DNA of 64,000 nucleotides from Phycisphaerae bacterium (GCA_014192545.1 BJHL01000007.1:62001-126000), one strand, 5' to 3'. Shown: positions 53,453 through 62,626, counted from the first letter of the stretch. Notes: generated from the letters alone by a model not told the origin. Made by a program: numbers and translations.

Positions 53453-55147
53453 ATGCGAAATCTCATCTCCGCCGTGCAGGGTGCAATCTTCGGCACGCCG
53501 AAACACGCCTCCGCCTCGCCGGAGGCCGCGTCCGGCTCGCCGGAGATGATCTCCGGCGAGGGGGAGATGAAGTCCGACGCACTTGGCGCAAAACACGGTT
53601 CATGGCATTGGGACCCCCACAAAGGTTCGCTGAAGCGGCTGCAGTTTCGCTTTCCGTCAGTTGCCGCCTGTGCGGCCAACGCCCTCTTGGTTATCCCTGC
53701 CACGCACGGACAATGCACCTATTCGCTGAGTACCAACATCCTCGGTCGCCTGCCGCCGAGCGCTGGCGGGTGCATGGCCGTTGCAGTCACACAGCGGATT
53801 TACTCTCTGAACGGTGATACGAGTTGTGTTCCGTGTGCATCTTTTTCGTTTCCGGGCGGAACCGCCTGCGGTGTCTTTTCCTTGCCCAGCAGTTCGGGCA
53901 CCATAGTGTCCAAGTACACGGTTCTCTGTCAACCGGTCGGATACGTCACAAGAATCTCGACCGCATGCAACGGCAACATGTCGGTCTTCATCCCACCCTG
54001 CTCAGACCGTCCGAATCGACTGCAGTATGGCACGATCCGAGGCGATGGCACACCGGCGAGGGTGCCGCTTCGCATCAAAACGGTGCCGGTGGTGGGCGGC
54101 GTGCGCGGCTTCCTTCCCGGCACGGTCCAACTCTTCCGCTGGGGGCTGCCCACCGAGCAGTATCGCTGGCGCAAAGCCGAGACCAGTGCCCTGATCGTGA
54201 ACGGCTCGCAGCCTTCGGGTAGTTTCGTGACCGGCGCGAACTCCGCCGCGATGACCATCACGAGCATCGATACGCCCGATGCAGGGTTGTACGTGCTCGA
54301 GGCTTCCACCAACGGCGGCGGCACGTACGCCATGGTCGATGCCGTGCGTGTGTACGTCGATCGCCCCGTCCCCAACATCGTCTCCATGCCGCAGGACCGC
54401 GAGGCGTGTCTGGGCGGGAGCACCGACTTCCTCGTGATCGCCAACGAGCCCAGCGGCGTGCCCGCGACGTATCGCTGGTATCGCAATGGTGTGCCCATCA
54501 CCGACGGTGTGCAAGGCGGCCTCGGCACGGTGACCGGCGCGACGACGCCCATGCTCACCATCAGCAACCTTGAAGCAGGCGCGGCGGGCAACTATTCGTG
54601 CCACATCATCACCAGTGCGTACGTGAACAACACCTTTGACGCGGCCTTGACCATCAGCAACAACGCCACGCCGCCGGTGGTGCTGGCTCCGCCCCAAAGC
54701 ATCGCCGTGGATGCCGGGCAGAGTGCGTACATGATCGCGGATGTTGATGTGGCGACGGGCCAGGTGCCGAGTTTCCAGTGGCGAAAGAATGGCCTGCCGA
54801 TCTATGACGATGGCCGGATCGAAGGAACGCAGACCGAGCAACTGCTCTTCAACGCTGCGGCCATGAGCGATGTGGGTACGTACGACTGCATCGTGACCCG
54901 CGGCTGCGCGACGACAATCACAGCCGCCGCCACGCTGAATGTGAGCATGCCGATTGTGTGCGATGACATCGATTTCAATAACAACGAAGTCTTCCCCGAA
55001 GACCAGGACATTGTGGATTACCTCGACGTCCTCGCCGGAGGTAATTGCCCCGCCTGCAACGACATCGACTTCAACAACAACGGCGTCTTCCCCGAAGATC
55101 AAGACGTGGTGGACTTCTTCAACGTCCTCGCGGGCGGCGCTTGCTAG
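53453..55147 (+). CDS. Exported Ig-domain protein with double tail repeat
   Basis: 564 residues from the ATG at 53453, after a strong GGAGGGAGGAATC site. An unusual 60-residue leader containing the repeat ASPEAASGSPE precedes a hydrophobic segment (VAACAANALLVIP) that ends near THGQC; this long leader is odd for a signal peptide. Then a Cys-rich beta region (about 90-220), at least three Ig-like domains with lines such as MTITSIDTPDAGLYVLEAS, LTISNLEAGAAGNYSC and LLFNAAAMSDVGTYDC, and two tail units (bases 54959-55144). Part of the leader DNA is a palindrome (CTCGCCGGAG with CTCCGGCGAG). Ig-like domains suggest adhesion at the surface. Confidence 0.7.
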   Translation: MRNLISAVQGAIFGTPKHASASPEAASGSPEMISGEGEMKSDALGAKHGSWHWDPHKGSLKRLQFRFPSVAACAANALLVIPATHGQCTYSLSTNILGRLPPSAGGCMAVAVTQRIYSLNGDTSCVPCASFSFPGGTACGVFSLPSSSGTIVSKYTVLCQPVGYVTRISTACNGNMSVFIPPCSDRPNRLQYGTIRGDGTPARVPLRIKTVPVVGGVRGFLPGTVQLFRWGLPTEQYRWRKAETSALIVNGSQPSGSFVTGANSAAMTITSIDTPDAGLYVLEASTNGGGTYAMVDAVRVYVDRPVPNIVSMPQDREACLGGSTDFLVIANEPSGVPATYRWYRNGVPITDGVQGGLGTVTGATTPMLTISNLEAGAAGNYSCHIITSAYVNNTFDAALTISNNATPPVVLAPPQSIAVDAGQSAYMIADVDVATGQVPSFQWRKNGLPIYDDGRIEGTQTEQLLFNAAAMSDVGTYDCIVTRGCATTITAAATLNVSMPIVCDDIDFNNNEVFPEDQDIVDYLDVLAGGNCPACNDIDFNNNGVFPEDQDVVDFFNVLAGGAC

Positions 55148-55149
55148 CC

Positions 55150-55186
55150 GACGCCGGACCTGAGGCTCTGCGAAGGTCCGGATCGA
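55150..55186 (+). repeat. REP-like palindrome, family A
   Basis: GACGCCGGACCTGAGGCTCT then GCGAAGGTCCGGATCGA, 2 bases after the Ig-domain gene stop. Confidence 0.75.
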
Positions 55187-55238
55187 TTCACCAACCACCC
55201 CCACTCCCGCGCCAACTCTCGCACCAACCTCGCCCACC

Positions 55239-55267
55239 ACAGCCGCCCACCAGCGGCTGTTTTTTTC
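55239..55267 (+). terminator. Rho-independent terminator
   Basis: ACAGCCGC (55239-55246) pairs with GCGGCTGT (55253-55260) over a six-base loop, then TTTTTTC. It ends the Ig-domain gene transcript. Confidence 0.8.
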
Positions 55268-55285
55268 TTGAGTATCCCCACTCAC

Positions 55286-55338
55286 AAAAATCTTCCTGAT
55301 ACTCACCGCCCGCGTGCGCTCAATCCCAGTCACTCTGC
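55286..55338 (+). repeat. 53-bp two-part repeat, copy B
   Basis: AAAAATCTTC, 18 variable bases, then GTGCGCTCAATCC-C-AGTCACTCTGC; see copy A at 11154-11206. Located just after the terminator. Confidence 0.65.
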
Positions 55339-55496
55339 ACGCCGCCTCTTGAATCACCAATCACAATCGTGTACAACTCGCATGACAACTGTTTGCCGGG
55401 GTGACGCAGGCCCATCGCTCATGTCAAGCAGCCTGCATCAAGCAATCAGTTGTCATGGGGTCGCGCAAAATCGCGCCGGGAGAAAAGGGGAGACAC

Positions 55497-55739
55497 ATGC
55501 AATCACTGACCAGCTACGACCAAGACCTGCTCGCGCTCATCATCAAGCACAACTTCGATCTCAGCGCCGCCGCCTACGAGCGATTCATCTCCTACCAACA
55601 GCTCGCGTGGTGGTCGCGCTTGCCACACATCGCGCAAGCCCTCGAACAAGCACTCGCGTCGCAAGCAACAACAAAGCCCCCGCAGCCCGCAGAGGCTTCC
55701 ACTTCGTCTCTTCATTACGCCGTCACTTCGTCACTGCCT
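55497..55739 (+). CDS. Possible small protein, frame runs on without a local stop
   Basis: The ATG at 55497 follows GGGGAG with proper spacing. It opens MQSLTSYDQDLLALIIKHNF, then DLSAAAYERFISYQQLAWWS and a helical segment up to about residue 60, which reads like a real small protein. The frame then enters low-complexity Ser/Thr/Pro and continues through the antisense of two minus-strand genes (the tail-bearing protein and ppk1) until 58886. Either the gene lost its stop, or the signal is chance in GC-rich DNA. The end given is where the next gene's stop begins, not a stop of this frame. Confidence 0.3.
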
Positions 55740-56663
55740 TCACGGGCAGTTGCCGCCAGCCAGCACGTTGAAGAAGTCAACAACGTCCTGGTCTTCAGGA
55801 AAGACGCCGTTGTTGTTGAAGTCGATATCGCTGCACGCCGCGCACTCGCCGCCGGCGAGCACGTCGAAGAAGTCAACAACGTCTTGATCCTCGGGGAAGA
55901 CGCCGTTCTGATTGAAGTCGATGCTGTCGCACGCAGTGACACTCGCGCTGGTGCCGACGATGCGGTAAGGCCACTCCAGCGGAGCCTGAAACCAGCCATT
56001 AAACGGCGAGACATTCGCGTACCGCATGCTGAACGCATCGCGCGGGTTGGGCGTGACCAGCAAGCCAAAAACTGCGCCAGTCCGCGCGGGGTCCCCCTGC
56101 ATGCTGACGGCAAACCAGTACTCACCCGCGGGCAACGCGGGCATCCATGTCATGTCGATATCAACCCGCATGATGGGCCGCGACTGCGACGTGTTGGCGG
56201 TGCCACTGGTGCGATACGCGCCGGTCCACGCGCCGCCGCGCAACCGGTTGGTGACGTAATCACCATAAATCGGCGCAACGCCATCAGCCGGCGGCTGGTC
56301 ATACACCGCGATGTACGCGCCGCTGTATGCAAACGCCGTGTTGAAGTTGCTGCTCTGACTTTGAAACGCGAAAAACTCGACGCGATCCAGCGTCCACGTG
56401 CTGCTTGCTGGCACCGTGAATGCGTCTGCATTGCGAAACGGTCCATTGATGCCAGGCCCACCCGCCGGAATGGTGTTCGGAATGCCCAGGCCCGTATATG
56501 TAATGCCATCACCAGTGGGGTTGACCTGCGAGGTGCTGATATCCGCGCCGTTGAAACCAACGCCAGCGGCCGTGATGAACGGCCCGTTGTCTTTGAGCAC
56601 CACCGGTTGCGCGAAAGCAGCAGCGGCGAGAACAAACGTCGAAACTGCGATGAGGTTCTTCAT
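55740..56663 (-). CDS. Exported protein of unknown function with double tail repeat
   Basis: 307 residues. Signal peptide 1-18 (MKNLIAVSTFVLAAAAFA). The mature body (about 20-240) looks like one or two beta-sandwich domains with FRNADAFTVPASSTWTLDRV, AYIAVYDQPPADGVAP, PIMRVDIDMTWMP and EYWFAVSMQGDPA. No catalytic motif is evident; a carbohydrate-binding or structural role is possible. Two tail units (bases 55743-55931) end the protein, both VFPEDQDVVDFF. It is downstream of ppk1 on the same strand (78 bases) but reads as a separate unit. Confidence 0.7.
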   Translation of the reverse strand: MKNLIAVSTFVLAAAAFAQPVVLKDNGPFITAAGVGFNGADISTSQVNPTGDGITYTGLGIPNTIPAGGPGINGPFRNADAFTVPASSTWTLDRVEFFAFQSQSSNFNTAFAYSGAYIAVYDQPPADGVAPIYGDYVTNRLRGGAWTGAYRTSGTANTSQSRPIMRVDIDMTWMPALPAGEYWFAVSMQGDPARTGAVFGLLVTPNPRDAFSMRYANVSPFNGWFQAPLEWPYRIVGTSASVTACDSIDFNQNGVFPEDQDVVDFFDVLAGGECAACSDIDFNNNGVFPEDQDVVDFFNVLAGGNCP

Positions 56664-56741
56664 ACCTCAAGCGTAGCGATGCTTTTTCTCGCTGGAAATT
56701 GCAGTTATCACGCTGACCTGCTTGGGGGCCTGCTCGGGTGC

Positions 56742-58961
56742 TTACTGCCGCTCTTGCTCGGCCTCGCGCATCAGCGTGATGAAGGTGCCGTCGGCTTGCG
56801 GCGTGCCCTTCTTCGCATCTTTGCCTGGCTCGCGCTTCACGTAATCGCCTTCGCCGTTCAGGTCCCACGCGTTGCGATGGTCTTGTGCGTGCACTTCAAA
56901 CATGCGCGCGATCTTCGCTCGCGCATCGCGATCACGAATCGGGCACGCAACTTCCACGCGGTTGCTGAGGTTGCGATACATCCAGTCGGCACTGCTGATG
57001 TACCAGTCGCCGTCGGCGGGTTCGATCTGGCCGCCGGAGAAGTGATACACGCGCGAGTGTTCGAGAAATCTGCCGACGACGCTGCTGACCTTGATGTTTT
57101 CGCTCAGGCCCTTGACGCCCGGGATCAAGCAGCAGAAGCCGCGCACGACGAGATTGACTTCAACACCTGCCTGACTGGCGGCGTAGAGGCGCTCGGTCAT
57201 GTCGCGATCTTCCATCGCGTTGAGCTTGGCCCAGATGCGCGCGGGCTTGCCTTTCTTCGCAAACTCCATTTCGCGCTCGATCATCTTGTTCACGCGGTCG
57301 CGCAGCGTGAAGGGCGCAATCAGCAAGTTGTCGCAGTTGGGCGCAGCAGCCATGCCAGTGAGGTAATTGAACAAGTGAACCAGATCACTCGTGATCGCTT
57401 CGTCAGCGGTCAAGATGCCCAGATCGGTGTAGAGCTGCGCGGTTTTGGGGTGGTAGTTGCCGGTGCCAAGGTGCGCGTAGCAACGCAGGCCGTGCTTTTC
57501 GCGGCGAACAACCAGACTGGTTTTGCAGTGGGTTTTGAGGCCCATGACGCCGTAGGCGACGTGTACGCCCGCGCGCTCGAGCTGCCGCGCGAAGCGCACG
57601 TTGCGGCCTTCGTCAAAGCGTGCACGCAGTTCGACAAGACACGCGACTTGCTTGCCAGACTCAGCAGCGCGCACGAGATTGGCGATAAACGGCGAGTCAG
57701 GCGTCGTGCGATAGAGCGTCTGCTTGATGGTCATCACATCCGGGTCGTTGGCGGCGGCCGCGATGAACCGCTCGACGGTGGCGTCGAAACTTTCGTAGGG
57801 GTGGTGCACCAGCACATCTTGCTTGCGAATGTTGGCGAAGAACTGGCTGGCGTTTTGTTCGCTGGTTTTGCCGACGACGGGCGCGAGGCGCGCGGGCACG
57901 ACGGGCTTCCACTGTTTGTGTTTGAGGTCGGGGCGGTCGATGTCGCAGACTTCACTGAGCGCGAGGTAGTCGATGCCCATGGCACGTTCGTAGACATCTT
58001 GCGGATCGACGTTGAGTTTGTCGAGCAGCCAGCGCAGCACCGTGGGGTTGGCGTCGCGCTCGATCTCGAGGCGGGCGACGCGTGCGAACTTGCGCTGCTT
58101 GAGATCAGCTTCGATGCTTTGCAGCAAGTTGGCGGTGTCGAGGTCATCTTTTTGAATGCCCGCGCTGCGCGTGACGCGGAAGTTGATTTTGTCTTGCACG
58201 TGCACGCCCGGAAAAAGTTCGCCCAGGCTGTTGCGCACGACTTCTTGCACGCTGATGAAGCGATAGGTTGGGGACTTGCCTTTTTCGCTGGCGGCAAGTC
58301 GCACAAATGCCTGCATTCCTGCGGGAATTTTGACGCGCGCGAAGGTTGTCTCGTCGGCGTTGTCTTTCTTGTGGCGTTTGCTCAGCAGTTCGCTGGGAAA
58401 GACCGGCGCCCGCACGCTGCCGGCGGGTGGATCAATCAGCACGCCCACGTTGTTGGACAAATTCGAGATGAACGGAAACTTGTGCGTGGGATCAACCGCG
58501 AGCGGCGTGAGAGCGGGGAAGACATGATCGTGATACCACGCTTGCACGGTATCGCGTTCGTTCTCGGCAAGGTCGCCCCAGCGCAAAATGAAGATGCCTT
58601 CTTTGGCGAGTTGCGGCAGCAGTTCTTTTTCGAGGATGCGGCCTTGTTCTTGCACGAGCTGCGCGACGTGTTCGCGGATGGCGTTGAGTTGTTGGCGCGG
58701 CGTGCGGCCGTCGGGGCTGGGGGTGTCTACGCCGCTGTGGACTTGGCGCTTGATGAGGCCCACGCGCTTCATGAAGAATTCGTCGAGGTTGCTGGTGAAG
58801 ATGGAGATGAATCGCACGCGCTCGAGCAGCGGCATGGAATCGTCGGCGGCTTGAGCGAGGACGCGCTGGTTGAAGGCGAGCCATGACAAGTCGCGATTGA
58901 AGAAGCGCACGTCGGTGGAAGATTCATCGGCTGCGGATTTGCCGCGTCTGGTAGTGGTCAT
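56742..58961 (-). CDS. ppk1: Polyphosphate kinase 1
   Basis: 739 residues. The N-terminal FNRDLSWLAFNQRVLAQAAD and LDEFFMKRVGLI match PPK1. The catalytic part has GLKTHCK with His478, the phosphorylated residue, and CYAHLGTGNYHPKT, plus a C-terminal WYISSADWMYRNLSNRVEVA block. Length and motif order are standard. It makes and breaks polyphosphate from ATP at the membrane or cytoplasm, which supports phosphate storage, stress and motility in bacteria. It is downstream of purC on the same strand, with a repeat-rich gap of about 140 bases between. Confidence 0.95.
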   Translation of the reverse strand: MTTTRRGKSAADESSTDVRFFNRDLSWLAFNQRVLAQAADDSMPLLERVRFISIFTSNLDEFFMKRVGLIKRQVHSGVDTPSPDGRTPRQQLNAIREHVAQLVQEQGRILEKELLPQLAKEGIFILRWGDLAENERDTVQAWYHDHVFPALTPLAVDPTHKFPFISNLSNNVGVLIDPPAGSVRAPVFPSELLSKRHKKDNADETTFARVKIPAGMQAFVRLAASEKGKSPTYRFISVQEVVRNSLGELFPGVHVQDKINFRVTRSAGIQKDDLDTANLLQSIEADLKQRKFARVARLEIERDANPTVLRWLLDKLNVDPQDVYERAMGIDYLALSEVCDIDRPDLKHKQWKPVVPARLAPVVGKTSEQNASQFFANIRKQDVLVHHPYESFDATVERFIAAAANDPDVMTIKQTLYRTTPDSPFIANLVRAAESGKQVACLVELRARFDEGRNVRFARQLERAGVHVAYGVMGLKTHCKTSLVVRREKHGLRCYAHLGTGNYHPKTAQLYTDLGILTADEAITSDLVHLFNYLTGMAAAPNCDNLLIAPFTLRDRVNKMIEREMEFAKKGKPARIWAKLNAMEDRDMTERLYAASQAGVEVNLVVRGFCCLIPGVKGLSENIKVSSVVGRFLEHSRVYHFSGGQIEPADGDWYISSADWMYRNLSNRVEVACPIRDRDARAKIARMFEVHAQDHRNAWDLNGEGDYVKREPGKDAKKGTPQADGTFITLMREAEQERQ

Positions 58962-59019
58962 GGGGAGGGGATTCTATGGATTGTGGGGCAAACTCGGAAT
59001 GTGTTTTGTAGAACGGATT

Positions 59020-59073
59020 CCACGGGTTGCGCTTCGCTTCACCCGTGGCTACAGGCCGATGGCCCTCCGGGCC
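59020..59073 (+). repeat. CACGGGT/ACCCGTG palindromic interspersed repeat
   Basis: CCACGGGTTGCGCTTCGCTT then CACCCGTGGCTACAGGCCGA and a GGCCCTCCGGGCC core. CCACGGGT and ACCCGTGG form a perfect stem. This type of sequence is widespread in planctomycete genomes. It sits in the gap between purC and ppk1. Confidence 0.6.
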
Positions 59074-59103
59074 AAACGAATGGCAAAGGAGTCTGTGGCA
59101 GGC

Positions 59104-60060
59104 TCAATTCATAAGGCGGTCTTTGGCTTCGGCGTATTTGGCGACGGTCGCAGCGACGATTTCGGCTGGGAGTTCTGGGCCTGGGGCTTGTTTGTTCCAC
59201 TTACCTTCGGCGACGAGGTGCTCGAGGTATTCGCGGAGGTATTGCTTGTCGAAGCTTTTTTGGGGGCGGCCTGGTTGGTAGCCATCGGTGGGCCAGAAGC
59301 GGCTGCTGTCGGGGGTCAGGGCTTCGTCGATCAAGATGGGGATGTTGCTGGTGAGGTTGCCTTGCTCGTCGATGGGGAAGCCGAATTCGAATTTGGTGTC
59401 GGCGATGATGATGCCGCGGTCGCGGGCGTGCTCGCTGGCCATGAGGTAGATTTGGAGGCTGATGCGGCGGAGGGTTTCCATCGTTTCGGAGCCGACGAGT
59501 TCGCAGGCGCGGTCGAAGGTGATGTTTTCGTCGTGCTTGCCGAGTTCTTCTTTGGTGGCAGGGGTGAAGATCGGCTCGGGGAGAGCATCGCACTGGCGCA
59601 GGCCTTGGGGGAGTTTGACGCCGCAGACGCTGCCGGTTGATTGGTATTCTTTGAGGCCGCTGCCTTCGAGATAGCCGCGGACGACGCACTCGATGGGGAT
59701 GACGCGAGCGGCTTTGCAGATGACGATGCGGCCTTGGTAGTCGTCGCGCGATTCGCCGGCGGGGAAGATGCTGGGGTGGAGAAGATTCGCGTCGGCGGAG
59801 AGGACGTGGGTTTGGCAGATGCCGCGGGCGGCGATCATGGCTTGCCAGAAGAGGGAGAGCTCGGTGAGCAGGCGGCCCTTGCCGGTGATGGGCGTGGGCA
59901 TGACGACATCGAAGGCGCTGATGCGATCGCTGGCGACGATGAGGAGTCGCGCGCCGGTGCCGAGCGGGCTTGTGGCGGCGGCGGGGAGTGGGTAGACGTC
60001 GCGGACTTTGCCGCGGCGGGGGCTGGGGAGGAGGAGGCTGGAGTGGGTGAGGGCGGGCAT
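59104..60060 (-). CDS. purC: Phosphoribosylaminoimidazole-succinocarboxamide synthase
   Basis: 318 residues from the ATG at 60060; upstream frame parts have no support. Motifs: GKVRDVY (17-23), ASDRISAFDVVMPTPITGKG (43-62), VVRGYLEGSGLKEY, ENITFDRACE, IIIADTKFEFGF and SFDKQYLREYLE. These define SAICAR synthase, which joins CAIR and aspartate with ATP in purine synthesis. Length is that of the longer (yeast-like) class. It stands alone, with no other pur gene adjacent. Confidence 0.93.
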   Translation of the reverse strand: MPALTHSSLLLPSPRRGKVRDVYPLPAAATSPLGTGARLLIVASDRISAFDVVMPTPITGKGRLLTELSLFWQAMIAARGICQTHVLSADANLLHPSIFPAGESRDDYQGRIVICKAARVIPIECVVRGYLEGSGLKEYQSTGSVCGVKLPQGLRQCDALPEPIFTPATKEELGKHDENITFDRACELVGSETMETLRRISLQIYLMASEHARDRGIIIADTKFEFGFPIDEQGNLTSNIPILIDEALTPDSSRFWPTDGYQPGRPQKSFDKQYLREYLEHLVAEGKWNKQAPGPELPAEIVAATVAKYAEAKDRLMN

Positions 60061-60265
60061 GAGGAGAGCGTAACGGAGGAAAGCGAAAAGTGAAAAGCGA
60101 TAACGCGATAAAGGGATAAATGGGGGGAACGGGCGTGTTGTGGTGGTGAGGCGTGGCCAACTTCTTCCGGACAGGTGGTTGCTTCGGGGCGGGGGGGTGC
60201 GACAATAGGGGTTTGGTGGTGTTGTGCCGCTTTTGGTGGTGTTGGCTTTTTGTGATCGAGCACGC

Positions 60266-62017
60266 ATGCTGAGTTTTGTCGTCTTTGATTCAGATGGTGT
60301 GGATGCTCAGCATTTTCCGCCCCGGCATGCGTACGTCACGGCGCAGCATGAGGTGCCGACGCAGGGGCAGGTGCGGCTGGGGGCGGGGCGGGTTGATTGC
60401 GAGAAACTGAACGCGGCGAACACGGCGGGGCTGGCGGTGCAGATTGAGGTGCAGCGGCCGCTGTTACCTGAGGGGCTGGCGAAACTTTTGCCGACGCCCA
60501 ACACGCCGGTGATTGGGCTACTGATGTTGCAGACGACGCTGCTGCCTGATCGGGCGCGGCCTTACTTGCTGGCGATTGAGCTGGCACGGCATCAGATCAT
60601 GGTGTTGCTGAACAAGCTGGAAGATTGGCAGTTGACGGAATTGCCGCCTGAGCATCCGGTGTTGCAGCAATTTGAGCTGGCGCGGGACAATTTTACGGCG
60701 GCGCTGGTGGCGCAGAACAAGAAGGTGGATGGCAGCAGCGATGCGAGCCGAGGCGGGTATCACGCCGAGGCGAATCAGAAGGCGGCGGCGGCGCTGGGAC
60801 TCGCGCTGGAGGCTGGGGAAGAGCTTGCGCTGATTCAGGCGGCGAGGCAATTGAAGGGGCGATTGAGCGGGGAGACGTATAAGGCAGCGGTGGCGGCGCT
60901 GGCGAAGAGCAGTCCGGAGGCGATACCGCTGGGGGCGCCAGTGGTTGCGCCGGGGAGCGGACATGCGACGTTGCCTGGAGTGCCGCTGATTGGGTGCGCG
61001 ATTTCGCCTGGAGCCATGAATGAGAACTTGGCGAAGGCGGGGACGGGGTCGTGTGACTTTTTGACGATGCCGTTGCGGTGGGTGGATTTGGAGCCGGTGG
61101 AGGGGAAGTACAACTTTACGACGACGGATCGGTGGATTGAGTGGGCGGTGCGGACGGCGAAGCTGCCGCTGGTGGGCGGGCCCATTGTGGATTTGCGGCC
61201 TCGCAGTGCGCCGGACTGGTTGTTTATCTGGGAGAACGATTACGACACGCTGCGTGATTTGGTGTTTGAGCACATTCAGGCGGTGGTGACACGGTATCGC
61301 AAGACGATTTCGCGGTGGACGGTGGCGAGCGGGCTGCATGTGAATACGAATTTCAAGATCAGCTTTGAGCAGATTTTGGATTTGACGCGGCTGAGTGTGA
61401 TGCTGGTGAAGAAGCTGCATCCGACGGCAAGGGTGCAATTGGAGTTGCAGCAGCCTTGGGGTGAGTATCTGGTGCAGAACAAGCGGAGCATTCCGCCTTA
61501 TGTGTATGCGGAGGCGGCGCTGACGACGCAGCTACCAATTGATGCGATTTCGCTGCGGATACAGATGGGGCATGCAGAGCCGGGGGCGGCGACGCGCGAC
61601 ATGTTGAGTTTGTCGGCGATGTTGGATAAATATGCAGCGCTGGAGAAGCCGATTTTTGTGACGGCGGTGGGTGCGCCGAGCCAGCCGATTGCGCCAAGGC
61701 CCTATGTGCCGCGGGTGGGTGCGGAGGCGACGGTGCCATATGAGCCGGGGTATTGGCGCAGCCCGTGGAGCGAGAGCCAGCAGGCGCTGTGGATGACGCA
61801 TGCGTTGAGTGTGATTGCGAGCAAGCCTTATGTGCAGGGCGTGTGCTGGCACGAGCTGTATGACGCGCCGGGTGATCCGACGGATGCGCCGGAGATGCCG
61901 TTTGGCGGGCTGGTCGATAAGGACGGGAAGCCCAAACTGGCGTTGCAAAGGCTGGGGGATATTCGGCGGTGTTTGCGGGAGGGGAAGAATCCGCTGAGTT
62001 TGCTGAAGCCGGCGTGA
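60266..62017 (+). CDS. GH10-like protein with lost catalytic residues (predicted pseudoenzyme)
   Basis: 583 residues from the ATG at 60266. An N-terminal beta domain (about 1-100) precedes a helical region and a C-terminal GH10-type TIM barrel (about 250-570): SPGAMNENL, DFLTMPLRWVDLEPVEGKYN, TDRWIEWA, and VCWHELYDAP near the end. In GH10 xylanases the acid/base lies in WDVVNE and the nucleophile in ITELD. Here these read WTVASG (351-356) and FVTAVG. Both Glu residues are missing, so hydrolysis is unlikely; binding of xylan-like sugars or a regulatory role is possible. It is cytoplasmic by appearance (no clear signal peptide) and divergent from purC. Confidence 0.75.
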   Translation: MLSFVVFDSDGVDAQHFPPRHAYVTAQHEVPTQGQVRLGAGRVDCEKLNAANTAGLAVQIEVQRPLLPEGLAKLLPTPNTPVIGLLMLQTTLLPDRARPYLLAIELARHQIMVLLNKLEDWQLTELPPEHPVLQQFELARDNFTAALVAQNKKVDGSSDASRGGYHAEANQKAAAALGLALEAGEELALIQAARQLKGRLSGETYKAAVAALAKSSPEAIPLGAPVVAPGSGHATLPGVPLIGCAISPGAMNENLAKAGTGSCDFLTMPLRWVDLEPVEGKYNFTTTDRWIEWAVRTAKLPLVGGPIVDLRPRSAPDWLFIWENDYDTLRDLVFEHIQAVVTRYRKTISRWTVASGLHVNTNFKISFEQILDLTRLSVMLVKKLHPTARVQLELQQPWGEYLVQNKRSIPPYVYAEAALTTQLPIDAISLRIQMGHAEPGAATRDMLSLSAMLDKYAALEKPIFVTAVGAPSQPIAPRPYVPRVGAEATVPYEPGYWRSPWSESQQALWMTHALSVIASKPYVQGVCWHELYDAPGDPTDAPEMPFGGLVDKDGKPKLALQRLGDIRRCLREGKNPLSLLKPA

Positions 62018-62072
62018 GGGTTGGCGTTTGCGCAGTACACGATGCGCGAGACTCGCGATTTGATCGGTTGCC

Positions 62073-62537
62073 ATGCCATCGCCTGACCTTACCAACATCC
62101 CCGCGCTGCTCGCCGCGTCATGTGTCACGATTGATATTCCCGTTGCGTGGGGCGAGATGGATGCGCTGGGGCATGTGAACAACGTGGTGTATTTTCGGTA
62201 TTTGGAATCGGCGAGGATTGCGATGATTCGGTCGCTGGGGCTGGATGATGTTCGCAGTGTGAAGGTGGATGGGGTGAGTGTGGGGTTTATTTTGCAGGGG
62301 GTGCAGTGCCGATTTCGGCGGCCGGTTTTGTTTCCGGATGTGTTGCGGGTGACGTCGCGCGTGGTGGGTGTGGAGCAGGACCGGTTTACGCTGGCGCATG
62401 AGGTGGTGAGCAGTGCGCAGAACGTGGTGGCGGCGGTGGGTGAGGGGACGATTGTGACGTATGACTATGGGAATGCGCGAAAGGTGGCGATACCGGCGAG
62501 TTTGCGGGTGAAGTTGGATAGGGCGAAGCAGGGGTGA
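62073..62537 (+). CDS. Hotdog-fold acyl-CoA thioesterase (YbgC/FadM-like)
   Basis: 154 residues. The WGEMDALGHVNNVVYFRYLE block (26-45) with Asp30 and GHVNN is the 4-hydroxybenzoyl-CoA thioesterase signature; later strands RRPVLFPDVLRV and TLAHEVVS and TIVTYDYG fit the hotdog fold. It probably hydrolyses short or aromatic acyl-CoA thioesters in the cytoplasm. It starts 55 bases after the GH10-like gene on the same strand. Confidence 0.9.
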   Translation: MPSPDLTNIPALLAASCVTIDIPVAWGEMDALGHVNNVVYFRYLESARIAMIRSLGLDDVRSVKVDGVSVGFILQGVQCRFRRPVLFPDVLRVTSRVVGVEQDRFTLAHEVVSSAQNVVAAVGEGTIVTYDYGNARKVAIPASLRVKLDRAKQG

Positions 62538-62590
62538 TTAGATGTTGTCGTAAAGCCGGGTCACTGCAAAGCGCGAAGGAAAAGGCAGTT

Positions 62591-62621
62591 CGTAGGCCCG
62601 GCGGGACGCCGGGCCTATGGG
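62591..62621. repeat. REP-like palindrome, family B
   Basis: CGTAGGCCCGGCG-GGA-CGCCGGGCCTATGGGG, a near-perfect stem. It ends 5 bases from the stop of the last tail-repeat gene. Confidence 0.75.
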
Positions 62622-62626
62622 GGTGC

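Noticed and set aside
53128..53718. 196-codon minus-strand frame upstream of atpA
   Set aside because: Overlaps the well-supported start of the Ig-domain gene; no family pattern.
55401..58886. A 1161-codon plus-strand frame as one giant protein
   Set aside because: It lies antisense to two well-supported minus-strand genes (tail protein and ppk1) and has no sensible domain past its first 60 residues.
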